Origin: Bacillota bacterium
GTDB lineage: Bacteria; Bacillota; Clostridia; Acetivibrionales; JAEXSP01
DNA: 41,468 nt
Assembly (NCBI GenBank): GCA_023453795.1
Contig: JAEXSP010000023.1
Location: 1-41,468, forward strand
Reading direction: 5' to 3'
The notes under the pieces are model-generated. The model had not been told where the DNA came from. It saw nothing but the letters and a program-made list of their open reading frames with translations, and did not search any database. The position numbers and the translations under genes were made by a program. Position 1 is the stretch's first letter; the number at the start of each line of letters is the position of its first letter. Positions 1-8,365 of this stretch are shown piece by piece.

Positions 1-422
1 TCAATACAATATTTAACGATTTCAACTCTTTCGTCAAAAGTGGTCTTTCTGCCATTAGTCATGATACGGGCTCCTCCTGTTCCGGAAGCTTTCAGTTCCT
101 CATGACTATTATACTTCAAAATCCAATTACGTAACTGACGAGTTGACTTAATTCCGTACTTTTTACAAATATCCATAAGAGTTCCGTTACCAGACTGATA
201 CTCCTTAATAGCAGCTTCTTTTAGGGTAATTGAATATTTGGAGTTAGAGACGGAAGGTTTAAGACCTTGTTCACCGAGAGACTGAAAGTTAAAGACCCAT
301 TGCTTAACTGATTGAAAATCAACGCCTAGAATTAAAGCAATATGATTCATCGAATCAATGCCTTTAAGATATTGCTCTACAGCTGATATTTTTTGTTCAA
401 ATGATATCTTACCTTTTCTCAT
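1..422 (-). CDS. IS3-family transposase OrfA-like protein, truncated by window edge
   Basis: An open frame of 140 codons starts at the ATG at 422-420 and stays open to the left edge, so the C-terminus is missing. It starts MRKGKISFEQKISAVEQYLK and then shows repeated helix-turn-helix units: about residues 8-50, 65-105 (containing MDICKKYGIKSTRQLRNWI) and a third beginning near residue 125 (TTFDERVEIVKYCI). Tandem HTH domains of this kind are typical of OrfA proteins of two-ORF IS3-family elements, which bind the element ends and join OrfB by frameshifting. The ribosome binding site AAGGAGGA lies about ten bases upstream. OrfB would lie beyond the window. The subgroup is uncertain. Confidence 0.8.
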   Translation of the reverse strand, partial: MRKGKISFEQKISAVEQYLKGIDSMNHIALILGVDFQSVKQWVFNFQSLGEQGLKPSVSNSKYSITLKEAAIKEYQSGNGTLMDICKKYGIKSTRQLRNWILKYNSHEELKASGTGGARIMTNGRKTTFDERVEIVKYCI

Positions 423-490
423 GAAAAATGCTCCTCCTTATGATAAACAGTTTTATTATTTTAACTGTCTACCACAAGGGGAGCATATCA
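1..490 (-). mobile_element. IS3-type insertion sequence, 5' end only
   Basis: The element contains the OrfA-like gene. Its outer end probably lies near 490, where the minus strand reads TGATATGCTCCCCTTGTGG, a TG-beginning terminus as in IS3-family inverted repeats. The matching right end and OrfB are outside the window, so the exact boundary and the target duplication cannot be checked here. Confidence 0.6.
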
Positions 491-491
491 G

Positions 492-521
492 CCCCCTTGG
501 ATAAAGGGGGTTTGTTTTATT
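492..521 (+). terminator. Rho-independent terminator, orphaned next to the IS end
   Basis: CCCCCTT (492-498) pairs with AAGGGGG (504-510) around a five-base loop, followed by TTTGTTTTATT. It points rightward but has no plus-strand gene before it in the window. It probably belonged to the gene now separated from it by the insertion sequence. Confidence 0.7.
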
Positions 522-572
522 ACCCCAAGGTTTCAAAATGGAGCAAAATCTGTGGATTAAATAATGTTTTTA

Positions 573-581
573 TGTTATAAT
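573..581 (+). promoter_or_regulatory. Extended -10 promoter of prfA
   Basis: TGTTATAAT gives a TG at 573-574, one base, then a perfect TATAAT at 576-581, about 45 bases before the prfA start. No good -35 box is present, as is common for extended -10 sites. It follows the orphan terminator, so prfA is probably transcribed on its own. Confidence 0.6.
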
Positions 582-624
582 AAAACACCGTTAATTTAAT
601 CATAGATTTTTAAGAGGTGTATTA

Positions 625-1707
625 ATGTTTGACAATCTTGAAGCAGTAGAAAACAGGTATGATGAAGTGGCCCTCAAATTAAGCGATCCGTCGGTTATCG
701 CAAATCAGGACGAATACAAACGTTTAATGAAGGAGTATTCCGACCTGGAAGAGATTGTCGTCAAATTCCGTGAATATAAAACTATTGTAAAAAACATACA
801 GGATGCGGAAGAAATGCTGGGAGACAAGCTTGAGAATGATTTCCGCGAATTGGTTCAGACTGAACTGGACGAAAATAAGGAAAACCTTGAAAAAGTAAAA
901 AGGGAACTTAAAATACTTCTTGTTCCCAAGGACCCCAATGACGATAAAAATGTCATCGTAGAAATACGCGGCGGGGCCGGAGGCGAAGAAGCCGCCTTGT
1001 TCGCAGGTGTTTTGTTCAGAGCTTATACCAGATATGCCGAACGCAAGCGCTGGAAGACTGAAATCCTTGATTCCAACCCTACTGAGCTTGGCGGGTTTAA
1101 GGAAGTTGTATTCTCCATCGAAGGAAAAGGCGCCTACAGCCGTCTTAAGTTTGAAAGCGGAGTACACAGAGTCCAAAGGGTTCCCTCAACAGAATCCAGC
1201 GGCAGGATTCATACCTCGACTATTACAGTAGCTATTATGGCTGAGGTTGAAGACGTGGATGTAGACGTTAACCCCAACGATCTTCAAATAGACACCTTCC
1301 GTGCAGGCGGAGCAGGCGGACAGCACATCAACAAAACAGACTCCGCAATCCGAATTACGCATTTACCTACGGGAATCGTAGTGAAGTGCCAGGATGAAAG
1401 ATCCCAGCACAAGAATAAGGACAAGGCTATGAAGGTACTTAGGGCTAGGCTGTATGAAATGGCTCAGGAAGCGCAGTCATCGGAGGTTGCTCAGGCAAGG
1501 AAAAGCCAGGTCGGCACCGGCGACAGGAGCGAGAGGATAAGAACCTACAACTATCCTCAAGGAAGGGTCACAGACCATAGAATAGGATTAACTCTGTATA
1601 AGATCGAAGAGATCCTCGACGGAGACTTTGATGAAGTCATAGATGCATTGATAACCACCGATCAGACCGAGAAACTCGGTTCAAGCGGTATGGATGACGA
1701 CGAATAA
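625..1707 (+). CDS. prfA: Peptide chain release factor 1
   Basis: This cytoplasmic protein recognises UAA and UAG stop codons and triggers release of the finished peptide. The 360 residues match the normal RF1 length. The N-terminal helical domain covers about residues 1-100. The codon-recognition tripeptide of RF1 (Pro-x-Thr) is PST at 187-189, inside RVPSTESSGRIHTS. The catalytic GGQ is at 231-233, inside GGAGGQHINKTDS, and Gln233 is the residue methylated by PrmC in this family. The start is an ATG with AGAGGTG five bases upstream. It is flanked by its own promoter and terminator, so it appears monocistronic. In many Firmicutes prmC precedes it. Here the upstream position is taken by an insertion sequence. 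Confidence 0.98.
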   Translation: MFDNLEAVENRYDEVALKLSDPSVIANQDEYKRLMKEYSDLEEIVVKFREYKTIVKNIQDAEEMLGDKLENDFRELVQTELDENKENLEKVKRELKILLVPKDPNDDKNVIVEIRGGAGGEEAALFAGVLFRAYTRYAERKRWKTEILDSNPTELGGFKEVVFSIEGKGAYSRLKFESGVHRVQRVPSTESSGRIHTSTITVAIMAEVEDVDVDVNPNDLQIDTFRAGGAGGQHINKTDSAIRITHLPTGIVVKCQDERSQHKNKDKAMKVLRARLYEMAQEAQSSEVAQARKSQVGTGDRSERIRTYNYPQGRVTDHRIGLTLYKIEEILDGDFDEVIDALITTDQTEKLGSSGMDDDE

Positions 1708-1720
1708 ACTCAACACTTTA

Positions 1721-1748
1721 TCCCCTTTCTTTAAGAAAGGGGATTTTT
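1721..1748 (+). terminator. Rho-independent terminator of prfA
   Basis: TCCCCTTTCT (1721-1730) pairs perfectly with AGAAAGGGGA (1734-1743) around a three-base loop and is followed by TTTTT. It starts 13 bases after the prfA stop. Confidence 0.9.
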
Positions 1749-1815
1749 ATTTATCACTTCTTTTCCCCCACTGAAATGAATACTATTATATAGGCTTTTA
1801 TTTAGGGGGATTTTC

Positions 1816-2556
1816 TTGGAACACATAATGAGCGTCACAATTACAGGCCTCGTCTCCGGCATTGTTGGCACCAGCACCGGTGGACTTATGGCGTTTTTGG
1901 TCAATAAAAAAATCAGCAACCGGTTTCTAGGCTTCATCCTGGAGTTTTCTGCAGGTCTCATGATTGCTGTCGTTTGTTTTAAGCTGATTCCGGAGGCCTT
2001 CAATTTCGGGGGCTATTTCAATACCTTTATGGGTATCTTTCTGGGTATAGCCATCATATTTTATCTGGAAAATGTGATTAAAAAAATTAATTTCATCAAG
2101 AAGGGGGCAAAAAACACCAATCTTCTGCAGGCAGGAATCTTAACAGCAATCGGGATCGCCCTCCATAACTTCCCTGAAGGCTTTGCGGTAGGCTCGGGTT
2201 TTGAGGCATCAATGAGTCTAGGCTTCACCCTTATGATAGTCATTCTCATACACGATGTACCCGAGGGCATAGCAATGGCTGTACCCATGCGTGCAGGTGG
2301 ATTTTCCAAATCAAAAGCCTTTTTGCTCACTGTTTTGTCCGGTGTTCCTATGGGCTTCGGTGCATTTTTCGGTGCTATTCTCGGAGAGGTGTCGAAAAAT
2401 TTTATATCCATCTGCCTTGGCTTTGCGGGGGGAGCCATGCTCTATATAGTGTGTGCGGAATTGATTCCCGAATCAAAAAGGCTGTATTTAGGCCGTTTTT
2501 CTTCAATCGGTAATATTATCGGTATAATATGTGGTATAATAGTGTCGACAATATAA
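1816..2556 (+). CDS. ZIP-family divalent metal transporter
   Basis: A 246-residue integral membrane protein with about eight hydrophobic segments. Both ZIP signatures are present: HNFPEG (residues 117-122) in TM4 and HDVPEG (146-151) in TM5, which form the paired metal site in the family. Proteins of this kind bring zinc, iron or manganese into the cell; the metal cannot be told from sequence. The start is taken as TTG at 1816, because AGGGGGA ends five bases before it. The next ATG (1828) is too far from that site. It lies 17 bases before ywlC and is likely cotranscribed with it. Confidence 0.9.
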   Translation: MEHIMSVTITGLVSGIVGTSTGGLMAFLVNKKISNRFLGFILEFSAGLMIAVVCFKLIPEAFNFGGYFNTFMGIFLGIAIIFYLENVIKKINFIKKGAKNTNLLQAGILTAIGIALHNFPEGFAVGSGFEASMSLGFTLMIVILIHDVPEGIAMAVPMRAGGFSKSKAFLLTVLSGVPMGFGAFFGAILGEVSKNFISICLGFAGGAMLYIVCAELIPESKRLYLGRFSSIGNIIGIICGIIVSTI

Positions 2557-2573
2557 GATTGGAGCGTTCTTGA

Positions 2574-3638
2574 GTGGACACTGAAATAATAAAAATTGAT
2601 TTAGATAATATAGATATGTACAAGCTTCAGCATGCTGCAGATGTGCTTAAACGCGGCGGACTAGTGGCTTTCCCCACCGAAACCGTGTATGGGATAGGTG
2701 CCAATGCTCTTGACGAGGCCTCTGTTAAAAAAATCTATGAAGCCAAAGGCAGACCCTCGGACAACCCTTTGATAGTACATATTGCCGATACTGAAGCCCT
2801 ATGCAGCCTCGTAGAAGTTATACCCTACAATTTTCATTCCCTTAAGGAGAATTTCTGGCCCGGCCCCCTCACCATGATAATGAAAAAGTCAAAGCTCATA
2901 CCTGACATTATAACCGGGGGGCTGGATACTGTCGCCGTAAGGATGCCGTCACATCCGGTTGCACTGGCCCTGATTCGTTTGTCGGGTCTTCCGGTGGCTG
3001 CACCGAGCGCGAACCTCTCGGGCAAACCCAGCCCTACCTCCGCAAAGCATGTAATAGACGATCTGTCCGGACGTGTAGATATAATAATAGATGCAGGCGA
3101 TTCCGATGTCGGTGTTGAGTCTACCGTGCTTGACCTTACGTCTTCTGTCCCGATGATATTACGCCCGGGGGGAATAACATCAGAAGCGCTGAATATTGTT
3201 ATAGGAAAAGTCGGCATTGATCCTGCCCTATCCCCTAACAATAGCAAAGGCCTTAAGCCAAAGTCCCCCGGCATGAAATACCGGCATTATTCTCCAAAAG
3301 CCGACCTATGCATCGTTGATGGCGAGCTGGATACCATTGTTGCAAAAATAAAGGAGTTGTCTTTACAATATTTAAATGAAGGGGTATCCGTCGGGATTCT
3401 CGCTACAGAACAAACCAAAGGCAATTACAGCTCCGGAGAAATCCTTTCAATGGGCGACAGAAACCACCCGGAAACGCTAGCTGCCAATTTGTTCAAGGCA
3501 TTACGCGAGTTCGACAAAAGAAACGTAAAACAGATCCTGGCAGAATCTGTGGACAAAACCGGAATAGGCTTAGCAATAATGAACAGAATGACCAAGGCGG
3601 CCGGATATAATATAATTAAGGCGGACAAGCATCCATGA
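2574..3638 (+). CDS. ywlC: L-threonylcarbamoyladenylate synthase, YwlC/Sua5 type
   Basis: The enzyme makes threonylcarbamoyl-AMP from threonine, bicarbonate and ATP, the first step of the t6A37 modification of tRNAs that read ANN codons. The YrdC domain fills about residues 15-210, with FPTETVYGIGANA at 33-45 and the nucleotide-binding KGRPSDNPLIVHI at 58-70. A linker and a C-terminal Sua5 domain follow, so this is the long Sua5/YwlC form (354 residues) and not short TsaC. The start is GTG at 2574 with GGAGC eight bases upstream. Its stop overlaps the ywlE start by four bases (ATGA), so the two are translationally coupled, as in the ywl region of Bacillus. Confidence 0.95.
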   Translation: MDTEIIKIDLDNIDMYKLQHAADVLKRGGLVAFPTETVYGIGANALDEASVKKIYEAKGRPSDNPLIVHIADTEALCSLVEVIPYNFHSLKENFWPGPLTMIMKKSKLIPDIITGGLDTVAVRMPSHPVALALIRLSGLPVAAPSANLSGKPSPTSAKHVIDDLSGRVDIIIDAGDSDVGVESTVLDLTSSVPMILRPGGITSEALNIVIGKVGIDPALSPNNSKGLKPKSPGMKYRHYSPKADLCIVDGELDTIVAKIKELSLQYLNEGVSVGILATEQTKGNYSSGEILSMGDRNHPETLAANLFKALREFDKRNVKQILAESVDKTGIGLAIMNRMTKAAGYNIIKADKHP

Positions 3639-4132
3639 AAAAAATATTATTCGTATGTACCGGCAATACCTGCCGCAGCAGTATGGCTGAGGCCATATTG
3701 AAAAATGCACTTGAGAATGATCCGGTCTTGTCCGATAAATATAGTGTATCCTCAGTAGGGATCGCAGCTTTCGAGGGTGATAAGGCCAGTACAAATGCCG
3801 TTTCAGCATTAAAAGAGCTTTGGGGAATAGACGCCGCTTCACACCGGTCCAGGCAAATTTCTGGGAACCATATCAACGATGCCTGGTTAATACTTACTAT
3901 GACAAGAAATCACAAGGAATCGGTATTGTCTCTCTTTCCGGAAACTCAATCGAGGGTATTCACACTTAAGGAATATGCCAGTGCCTGCAAAAGCAAAGGA
4001 ATTGGAGAGTACGGCTATTCTACGGACATTCAGGATCCCTTCGGCATGAACCTCAGTACCTATAAGCACTGCGCCAAGGAAATAAAAGAGGCAATCGATG
4101 AACTCGTTATAAAATTAAGAGATTTTGGTTAA
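3635..4132 (+). CDS. ywlE: Protein-arginine phosphatase, YwlE-like (low-molecular-weight phosphatase fold)
   Basis: A 165-residue cytoplasmic phosphatase of the LMW-PTP fold. The P-loop is CTGNTCRS at 8-15, with nucleophile Cys8 and Arg14. The general-acid pair is Asp134-Pro135. The P-loop position that is isoleucine in ordinary tyrosine phosphatases is Thr12 here, which corresponds to the threonine that gives Bacillus YwlE its phospho-arginine specificity. Arginine phosphatase is therefore the better call, removing marks laid by a McsB-type kinase. No mcsB is in the window. It is coupled to ywlC by an ATGA overlap. Confidence 0.85.
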   Translation: MKKILFVCTGNTCRSSMAEAILKNALENDPVLSDKYSVSSVGIAAFEGDKASTNAVSALKELWGIDAASHRSRQISGNHINDAWLILTMTRNHKESVLSLFPETQSRVFTLKEYASACKSKGIGEYGYSTDIQDPFGMNLSTYKHCAKEIKEAIDELVIKLRDFG

Positions 4133-4163
4133 ATTTATCAGGCAGTACGATTTAAAGTTTTTT

Positions 4164-4192
4164 TTGACATCAATAATTGAATACTATAAAAT
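4164..4192 (+). promoter_or_regulatory. Sigma-A type promoter before rpiB
   Basis: A perfect TTGACA (4164-4169) is followed by overlapping -10 candidates TATAAA (4185-4190, spacing 15) and TAAAAT (4187-4192, spacing 17). The rpiB ribosome binding site begins only a few bases downstream, so the leader is very short. It probably drives rpiB to wecB. Confidence 0.65.
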
Positions 4193-4212
4193 ATCACATA
4201 GGAGGTTTATCA

Positions 4213-4659
4213 ATGATTGCAATCGGAAGTGACCATGCAGGGTATGGTCTGAAGACGGAAATTATAGATTACCTTAAAGCAAAAGGCTACCAGCTCAAGG
4301 ATTTGGGTACATACAACGATTCTTCCGTAGATTACCCTGATTTCGGAGTTGCAGTTGCCGAAACCGTAATCAGCGGTGAATGTGAAAAAGGCATCATTAT
4401 CTGTGGGACAGGCTTGGGCATATCGATCAGCGCAAATAAGGTTCCCGGTATAAGAGCTGCTTTATGTACAGACAGTTACATGGCAAGAATGAGCAGAGAG
4501 CACAATGATGCCAATATCCTTGCATTAGGCGCAAGAGTCGTAGGTTCAGGCCTGGCAATGGATATAATAGATACCTGGCTGAACTCTGAATTTCTCGAAG
4601 GAAAGCATAAAGCAAGAATTGACAAAATTTCAGAGATAGAAACAAAATATTCTAAATAA
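4213..4659 (+). CDS. rpiB: Ribose-5-phosphate isomerase B
   Basis: RpiB interconverts ribose 5-phosphate and ribulose 5-phosphate in the pentose phosphate pathway; some clostridial homologues act on other 5- or 6-carbon sugar phosphates. The product is 148 residues, the usual length. It starts MIAIGSDHAG, with the family active-site cysteine at Cys64 in IIICGTGLGISISANK, and SREHNDAN later on. The start is the ATG at 4213, with AGGAGGT six bases upstream; an in-frame ATG at 4177 lies inside the promoter and lacks a ribosome binding site. It heads a run with upp and comEB. Confidence 0.95.
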   Translation: MIAIGSDHAGYGLKTEIIDYLKAKGYQLKDLGTYNDSSVDYPDFGVAVAETVISGECEKGIIICGTGLGISISANKVPGIRAALCTDSYMARMSREHNDANILALGARVVGSGLAMDIIDTWLNSEFLEGKHKARIDKISEIETKYSK

Positions 4660-4674
4660 CAGGGGGACATGCGT

Positions 4675-5304
4675 ATGAAAAATGTTTTTGTATTTGATCA
4701 TCCTTTAATTCAACACAAGATTTCTCTCTTGAGAGATAAAAATACTGATACAAAGGAATTCAGGGAACTGGTTTCCGAGATAGCAATGCTTATGGGATAT
4801 GAAGTAACAAGAAGCATGCCCTTGAAAGAAGTCGAGATTGAAACTCCTGTTGCTATAGCAAGAACAAATGTTATATCGGGAAAGAAGCTTGGTATAGTTC
4901 CTATTTTAAGAGCAGGCCTTGGAATGGTCGATGGAATGCTTAAGCTGCTCCCAATGGCAAAAGTAGGCCATATTGGCTTATACAGGGATCCCGAGACTCT
5001 GCAGCCTGTAGAATATTACTGCAAGCTCCCCGTGGATGCAGCTGAAAGAGACATTGTAGTTCTTGACCCTATGCTTGCTACCGGCGGCTCCGCTTCTGCC
5101 GCAATTAAATATATAAAAGACAAGGGAATCTGCAACATTAAGCTGATGTGCCTTATTGCTTCTCAAGTCGGAATTGACAGAATAAATAAGGATCATCCCG
5201 ATGTTGAGATTTATTGTGCAAGCGTCGATAAAGAGCTTAATGATCACGGTTATATCGTTCCCGGTCTTGGAGATGCGGGCGACAGGCTCTTCGGAACCAA
5301 ATAA
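4675..5304 (+). CDS. upp: Uracil phosphoribosyltransferase
   Basis: The enzyme salvages uracil, converting it with PRPP to UMP. The product is 209 residues, equal to the standard family length. The PRPP loop is DPMLATGGSA (131-140) and the uracil-binding end is YIVPGLGDAGDR near the C-terminus. An in-frame ATG six bases earlier (4669) is only two bases from AGGGGG, so the ATG at 4675, eight bases from that site, is preferred. It sits between rpiB and comEB, the normal clostridial arrangement of this pyrimidine-salvage segment. Confidence 0.96.
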   Translation: MKNVFVFDHPLIQHKISLLRDKNTDTKEFRELVSEIAMLMGYEVTRSMPLKEVEIETPVAIARTNVISGKKLGIVPILRAGLGMVDGMLKLLPMAKVGHIGLYRDPETLQPVEYYCKLPVDAAERDIVVLDPMLATGGSASAAIKYIKDKGICNIKLMCLIASQVGIDRINKDHPDVEIYCASVDKELNDHGYIVPGLGDAGDRLFGTK

Positions 5305-5340
5305 ATAAATTCAGAATTTAATGTAAAGCGGGGTTATACT

Positions 5341-5778
5341 ATGCGTCCATCCTGGGATGATTATTTTATGGATATCGTAGACCTTATCAAAACAAGATCC
5401 ACTTGCCTAAGGCGTCAAGTTGGCGCACTTATTGTAAAGGATAAACGAATTTTGTCTACAGGTTATAACGGAGCTCCCATGGGTTGTAAGCATTGCTCCG
5501 AAATAGGGTGTCTCCGGGACGAATTACGGATTCCCTCAGGACAAAGGCATGAGCTTTGCAGGGCTATTCATGCTGAACAGAACGCTATTGTCCAGGCTGC
5601 TTATTCAGGCACCAGCGTTAAGGACGGAACACTTTATGTTACAGATCAGCCGTGCGTATTATGTGCGAAGATGGCAATCAATGCGGGAATTAAGAAAATT
5701 GTTTTCCGCGGAGAATACCCCGACCAATTAGCCCTGGACATGCTTAAGGAAGCTGGGGTTAGGGTTGTTAAGCTCTAA
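5341..5778 (+). CDS. comEB: Deoxycytidylate (dCMP) deaminase, ComEB type
   Basis: This zinc enzyme deaminates dCMP to dUMP, feeding dTMP synthesis. The zinc-binding catalytic motifs are HAE (77-79) and PCVLC (104-108). A second cysteine/histidine-rich stretch CKHCSEIGC (49-57) matches the extra zinc-binding insert of dCMP deaminases. The product is 145 residues, a normal size. It lies 36 bases after upp, with only a weak AGCGGGG-like site before the ATG, and 39 bases before wecA in the same orientation. Despite the comE name in Bacillus there is no evidence here for a competence role. Confidence 0.93.
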   Translation: MRPSWDDYFMDIVDLIKTRSTCLRRQVGALIVKDKRILSTGYNGAPMGCKHCSEIGCLRDELRIPSGQRHELCRAIHAEQNAIVQAAYSGTSVKDGTLYVTDQPCVLCAKMAINAGIKKIVFRGEYPDQLALDMLKEAGVRVVKL

Positions 5779-5817
5779 CGAAAAAAAATTCCTTTTATAC
5801 TAAAGAAGGTGTTCTGA

Positions 5818-7038
5818 ATGTATCCCATATATGAATACTTTATCTCTTTTACTTTGGCGTTTATTGTAGCCTTTGCCGCTACCCCTATCGCGAGAAAAAT
5901 CGCTTTTAAGGTAGGTGCAGTTGATATACCTAAAGACAATAGGCGAATGCACAAGAAACCTATAGCAAGGTTTGGCGGCATTGCTATTGTCGCAGGTTTT
6001 TTAGTTTCACTTATTTTCAGCGTCTTTACTTCAGCTTTTAACAAGGCTGATATATTTAAAGCTGATCTACCCTTTTTCGGGTTTCTTCTGGGTATCGTCC
6101 TAATCGTTTTCATTTGCATAATTGATGATATAATTTCGGTAGGTGCCAGATATAAGCTCATGTTTCAGTTATCGGCAGCTCTTGTTGTTGTTCTAGCCGG
6201 AACGAGGATAGAGTATGTCACGAACCCTTTTTCTTCTTCGGGCATTTCTCATTTGAGCCCTATGATTTCTTATCCTTTGACCATTATCTGGATCATCGGA
6301 ATAACCAATGCGATTAACCTTATTGACGGTCTGGACGGGTTGGCTGCAGGAGTCTCTTCGATAGCAGCTCTGTCCCTTTTCTTGGTTTCAGTGATAATTG
6401 AACAATGGGATGTGGCAATTATAACTGCCGCACTTGCCGGTTCAACTCTCGGGTTTTTGCCTTACAATTTCAACCCGGCGAAGATTTTTATGGGTGATAC
6501 GGGCTCCAATTTCCTGGGCTTCACGTTGGGCGTAATATCTATTCAGGGAACATTAAAGGCCTACGCTACCATAGCCATCGCAATCCCCTTGCTGGTTCTG
6601 GGCCTGCCTCTTTTTGATACTGCGTTTGCAATCATCAGAAGGATTCTAAAAAGAAAGCCCATCATGGAGGCTGACAGGGGCCATCTTCACCACAGACTGA
6701 TTGATATGGGCTTGAGCCAAAGGCAGTCCGTTATAGTAATGTACACCGTCAGCGGTGCACTTGGTTTATGTGCTATTGTGCTTGCCGATAAAGGCGCATT
6801 GAGCGCCATAATTCTTGTTATATCAATTTCGGTGTTTATAGTGGGCGGAGCCAAATACATGAGTGATATGAATAATGATAACTCAGAGGAATCAGATAAA
6901 GAAGCCGAACAGGCTGACGAGGCTTTAGGTATAAAAATGCCTGAGGTTGAGCTTACAGGCGGCAACTCGCCAAGGGTTGATTCAAACATTGCTGATACAA
7001 TCGTAAATGACATTATAGATAATGATAAGGAGAAGTAA
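5818..7038 (+). CDS. wecA: Undecaprenyl-phosphate GlcNAc-1-phosphate transferase (WecA/TagO type)
   Basis: A polytopic membrane enzyme of the MraY/WecA family that moves GlcNAc-1-P from UDP-GlcNAc to undecaprenyl phosphate, starting wall teichoic acid or other surface polymers. Visible motifs: the Asp pair DD at 103-104 (IIDDIISVGARYK), NAINLIDGLDGLAAG at 164-178, GDTGSN, and the cytoplasmic HLHHRL motif. About eleven hydrophobic segments end near residue 345. A charged, mostly acidic tail of about 55 residues follows, not part of the catalytic core. AAGAAGGTG precedes the ATG. It is followed after one base by wecB, whose product supplies UDP-ManNAc. Confidence 0.92.
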   Translation: MYPIYEYFISFTLAFIVAFAATPIARKIAFKVGAVDIPKDNRRMHKKPIARFGGIAIVAGFLVSLIFSVFTSAFNKADIFKADLPFFGFLLGIVLIVFICIIDDIISVGARYKLMFQLSAALVVVLAGTRIEYVTNPFSSSGISHLSPMISYPLTIIWIIGITNAINLIDGLDGLAAGVSSIAALSLFLVSVIIEQWDVAIITAALAGSTLGFLPYNFNPAKIFMGDTGSNFLGFTLGVISIQGTLKAYATIAIAIPLLVLGLPLFDTAFAIIRRILKRKPIMEADRGHLHHRLIDMGLSQRQSVIVMYTVSGALGLCAIVLADKGALSAIILVISISVFIVGGAKYMSDMNNDNSEESDKEAEQADEALGIKMPEVELTGGNSPRVDSNIADTIVNDIIDNDKEK

Positions 7039-7039
7039 A

Positions 7040-8191
7040 GTGGATAGTTTAAAAGTAATGACTGTTTTCGGTACAAGGCCGGAAGCCGTCAAAATGGCAC
7101 CATTGGTAAAAGAATTGCAGGCATGCGATAAAATAGAATCAATCGTATGCGTCACAGCTCAACATAGACAAATGCTTGATCAGGTTCTTAAAATGTTTGA
7201 TGTGACACCGGATCATGACCTGAACATAATGCAGAACCGCCAAACCCTTGCCGGAATAACTGTTAGGGCCCTGGAAGGTCTCAGCAAAGTATTTTCGGAA
7301 GTTAAGCCCGACATTGTACTTGTCCACGGCGATACTACAACTACCTTTGTCGGAAGCCTGGCTGCTTTTTATAACCATATAAGCGTAGGTCATGTCGAGG
7401 CAGGCTTGAGGACATACGACAAATACTTCCCATACCCTGAGGAAATGAACAGAAAGCTGACCGGTGCATTGGCAGATCTTCATTTTGCACCCACCCTTCT
7501 TAATAAATCCAATCTTTTAAAAGAGGGTGTTGATGAAAGCAAGATAGTGACCACAGGAAATACTGTAATAGATGCACTAAAGACCACAATCAGAAAAGAT
7601 TACATATTTGAAAATAAAGCCTTAGGGAAAATAGATTATAAGAATAAAAGAGTAATCACTGTGACAGCCCACAGGAGGGAAAATCTCGGGGAACCCCTTG
7701 AGAATATATGCAGAGCCCTTCTGAGTGTTGCAAAGAATTACGAGGATATTGAGATTGTCTACCCTGTACACCTTAATCCGGCTGTTCAGGATGTTGCCAA
7801 ATCCATTCTCGGAAATCAGAAGAACGTTCATCTGATCAGTCCGCTTGATGTACAGGACATGCATAACCTTATGGACAGATCTTATCTTATATTGACCGAT
7901 TCGGGCGGACTTCAGGAAGAAGCACCTTCTCTGGGCAAACCTGTGCTTGTCCTTAGGAATGAAACTGAAAGGCCGGAAGCCGTGTCGGCAGGAACAGTTA
8001 AGCTGGCAGGCGTAAATGAAGAATCGATATTCAACATGGCATGCGAACTTCTCGAATCCTCCGAAGAATACAACCGTATGGCCAAATCCGTTAATCCGTA
8101 TGGAGACGGCAAAGCTTCGGAAAGAATAGTTAAGGCTCTTCTTCATCATTATGGTATGTCTGATGAAAAGCCGCAGGAATTCGAGGTTTAA
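7040..8191 (+). CDS. wecB: UDP-N-acetylglucosamine 2-epimerase, non-hydrolysing
   Basis: The cytoplasmic enzyme converts UDP-GlcNAc to UDP-ManNAc, the second sugar of teichoic-acid linkage units and of other wall polymers. Motifs are MTVFGTRPEAVKMAP near the start, HGDTTT, HVEAGLRT, TAHRREN and DSGGLQEEAPSLGKP. The chosen start is GTG at 7040, giving 383 residues, because AAGGAGA sits six bases before it. An in-frame ATG at 7022 lies inside the end of wecA and has no site. It is the last gene of the run, and a terminator follows about 110 bases later. Confidence 0.93.
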   Translation: MDSLKVMTVFGTRPEAVKMAPLVKELQACDKIESIVCVTAQHRQMLDQVLKMFDVTPDHDLNIMQNRQTLAGITVRALEGLSKVFSEVKPDIVLVHGDTTTTFVGSLAAFYNHISVGHVEAGLRTYDKYFPYPEEMNRKLTGALADLHFAPTLLNKSNLLKEGVDESKIVTTGNTVIDALKTTIRKDYIFENKALGKIDYKNKRVITVTAHRRENLGEPLENICRALLSVAKNYEDIEIVYPVHLNPAVQDVAKSILGNQKNVHLISPLDVQDMHNLMDRSYLILTDSGGLQEEAPSLGKPVLVLRNETERPEAVSAGTVKLAGVNEESIFNMACELLESSEEYNRMAKSVNPYGDGKASERIVKALLHHYGMSDEKPQEFEV

Positions 8192-8300
8192 TTCTCCCTG
8201 AGTCAAGCAAATCCCTAAACACTTTAGCAGCTTCAAACGGGAGAAGCTCAAAATATCAGAAATATCCTTTAAGCGAGATCAAATTGTACTGAACATTAAA

Positions 8301-8335
8301 CAGGCCCCCGTTTTTGGAGGCCTGAAATTTTTTTC
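8301..8335 (+). terminator. Rho-independent terminator after wecB
   Basis: CAGGCC (8301-8306) pairs with GGCCTG (8319-8324), with two further G-C pairs inside past one mismatch. AAA and a run of seven T residues follow. The opposing wal operon ends at 8366 and may use the same hairpin, but its T-run on the minus strand is poor. Confidence 0.8.
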
Positions 8336-8365
8336 TATGTATCAACTAAATTTTTAGTAATTTAA

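Noticed and set aside
724..1176. 150-codon minus-strand open frame
   Set aside because: It lies entirely inside prfA on the opposite strand and has no ribosome binding site or recognisable protein features.
4177..4212. Upstream ATG as rpiB start
   Set aside because: It falls within the promoter region; the ATG at 4213 has a near-perfect AGGAGGT and gives the normal protein length.
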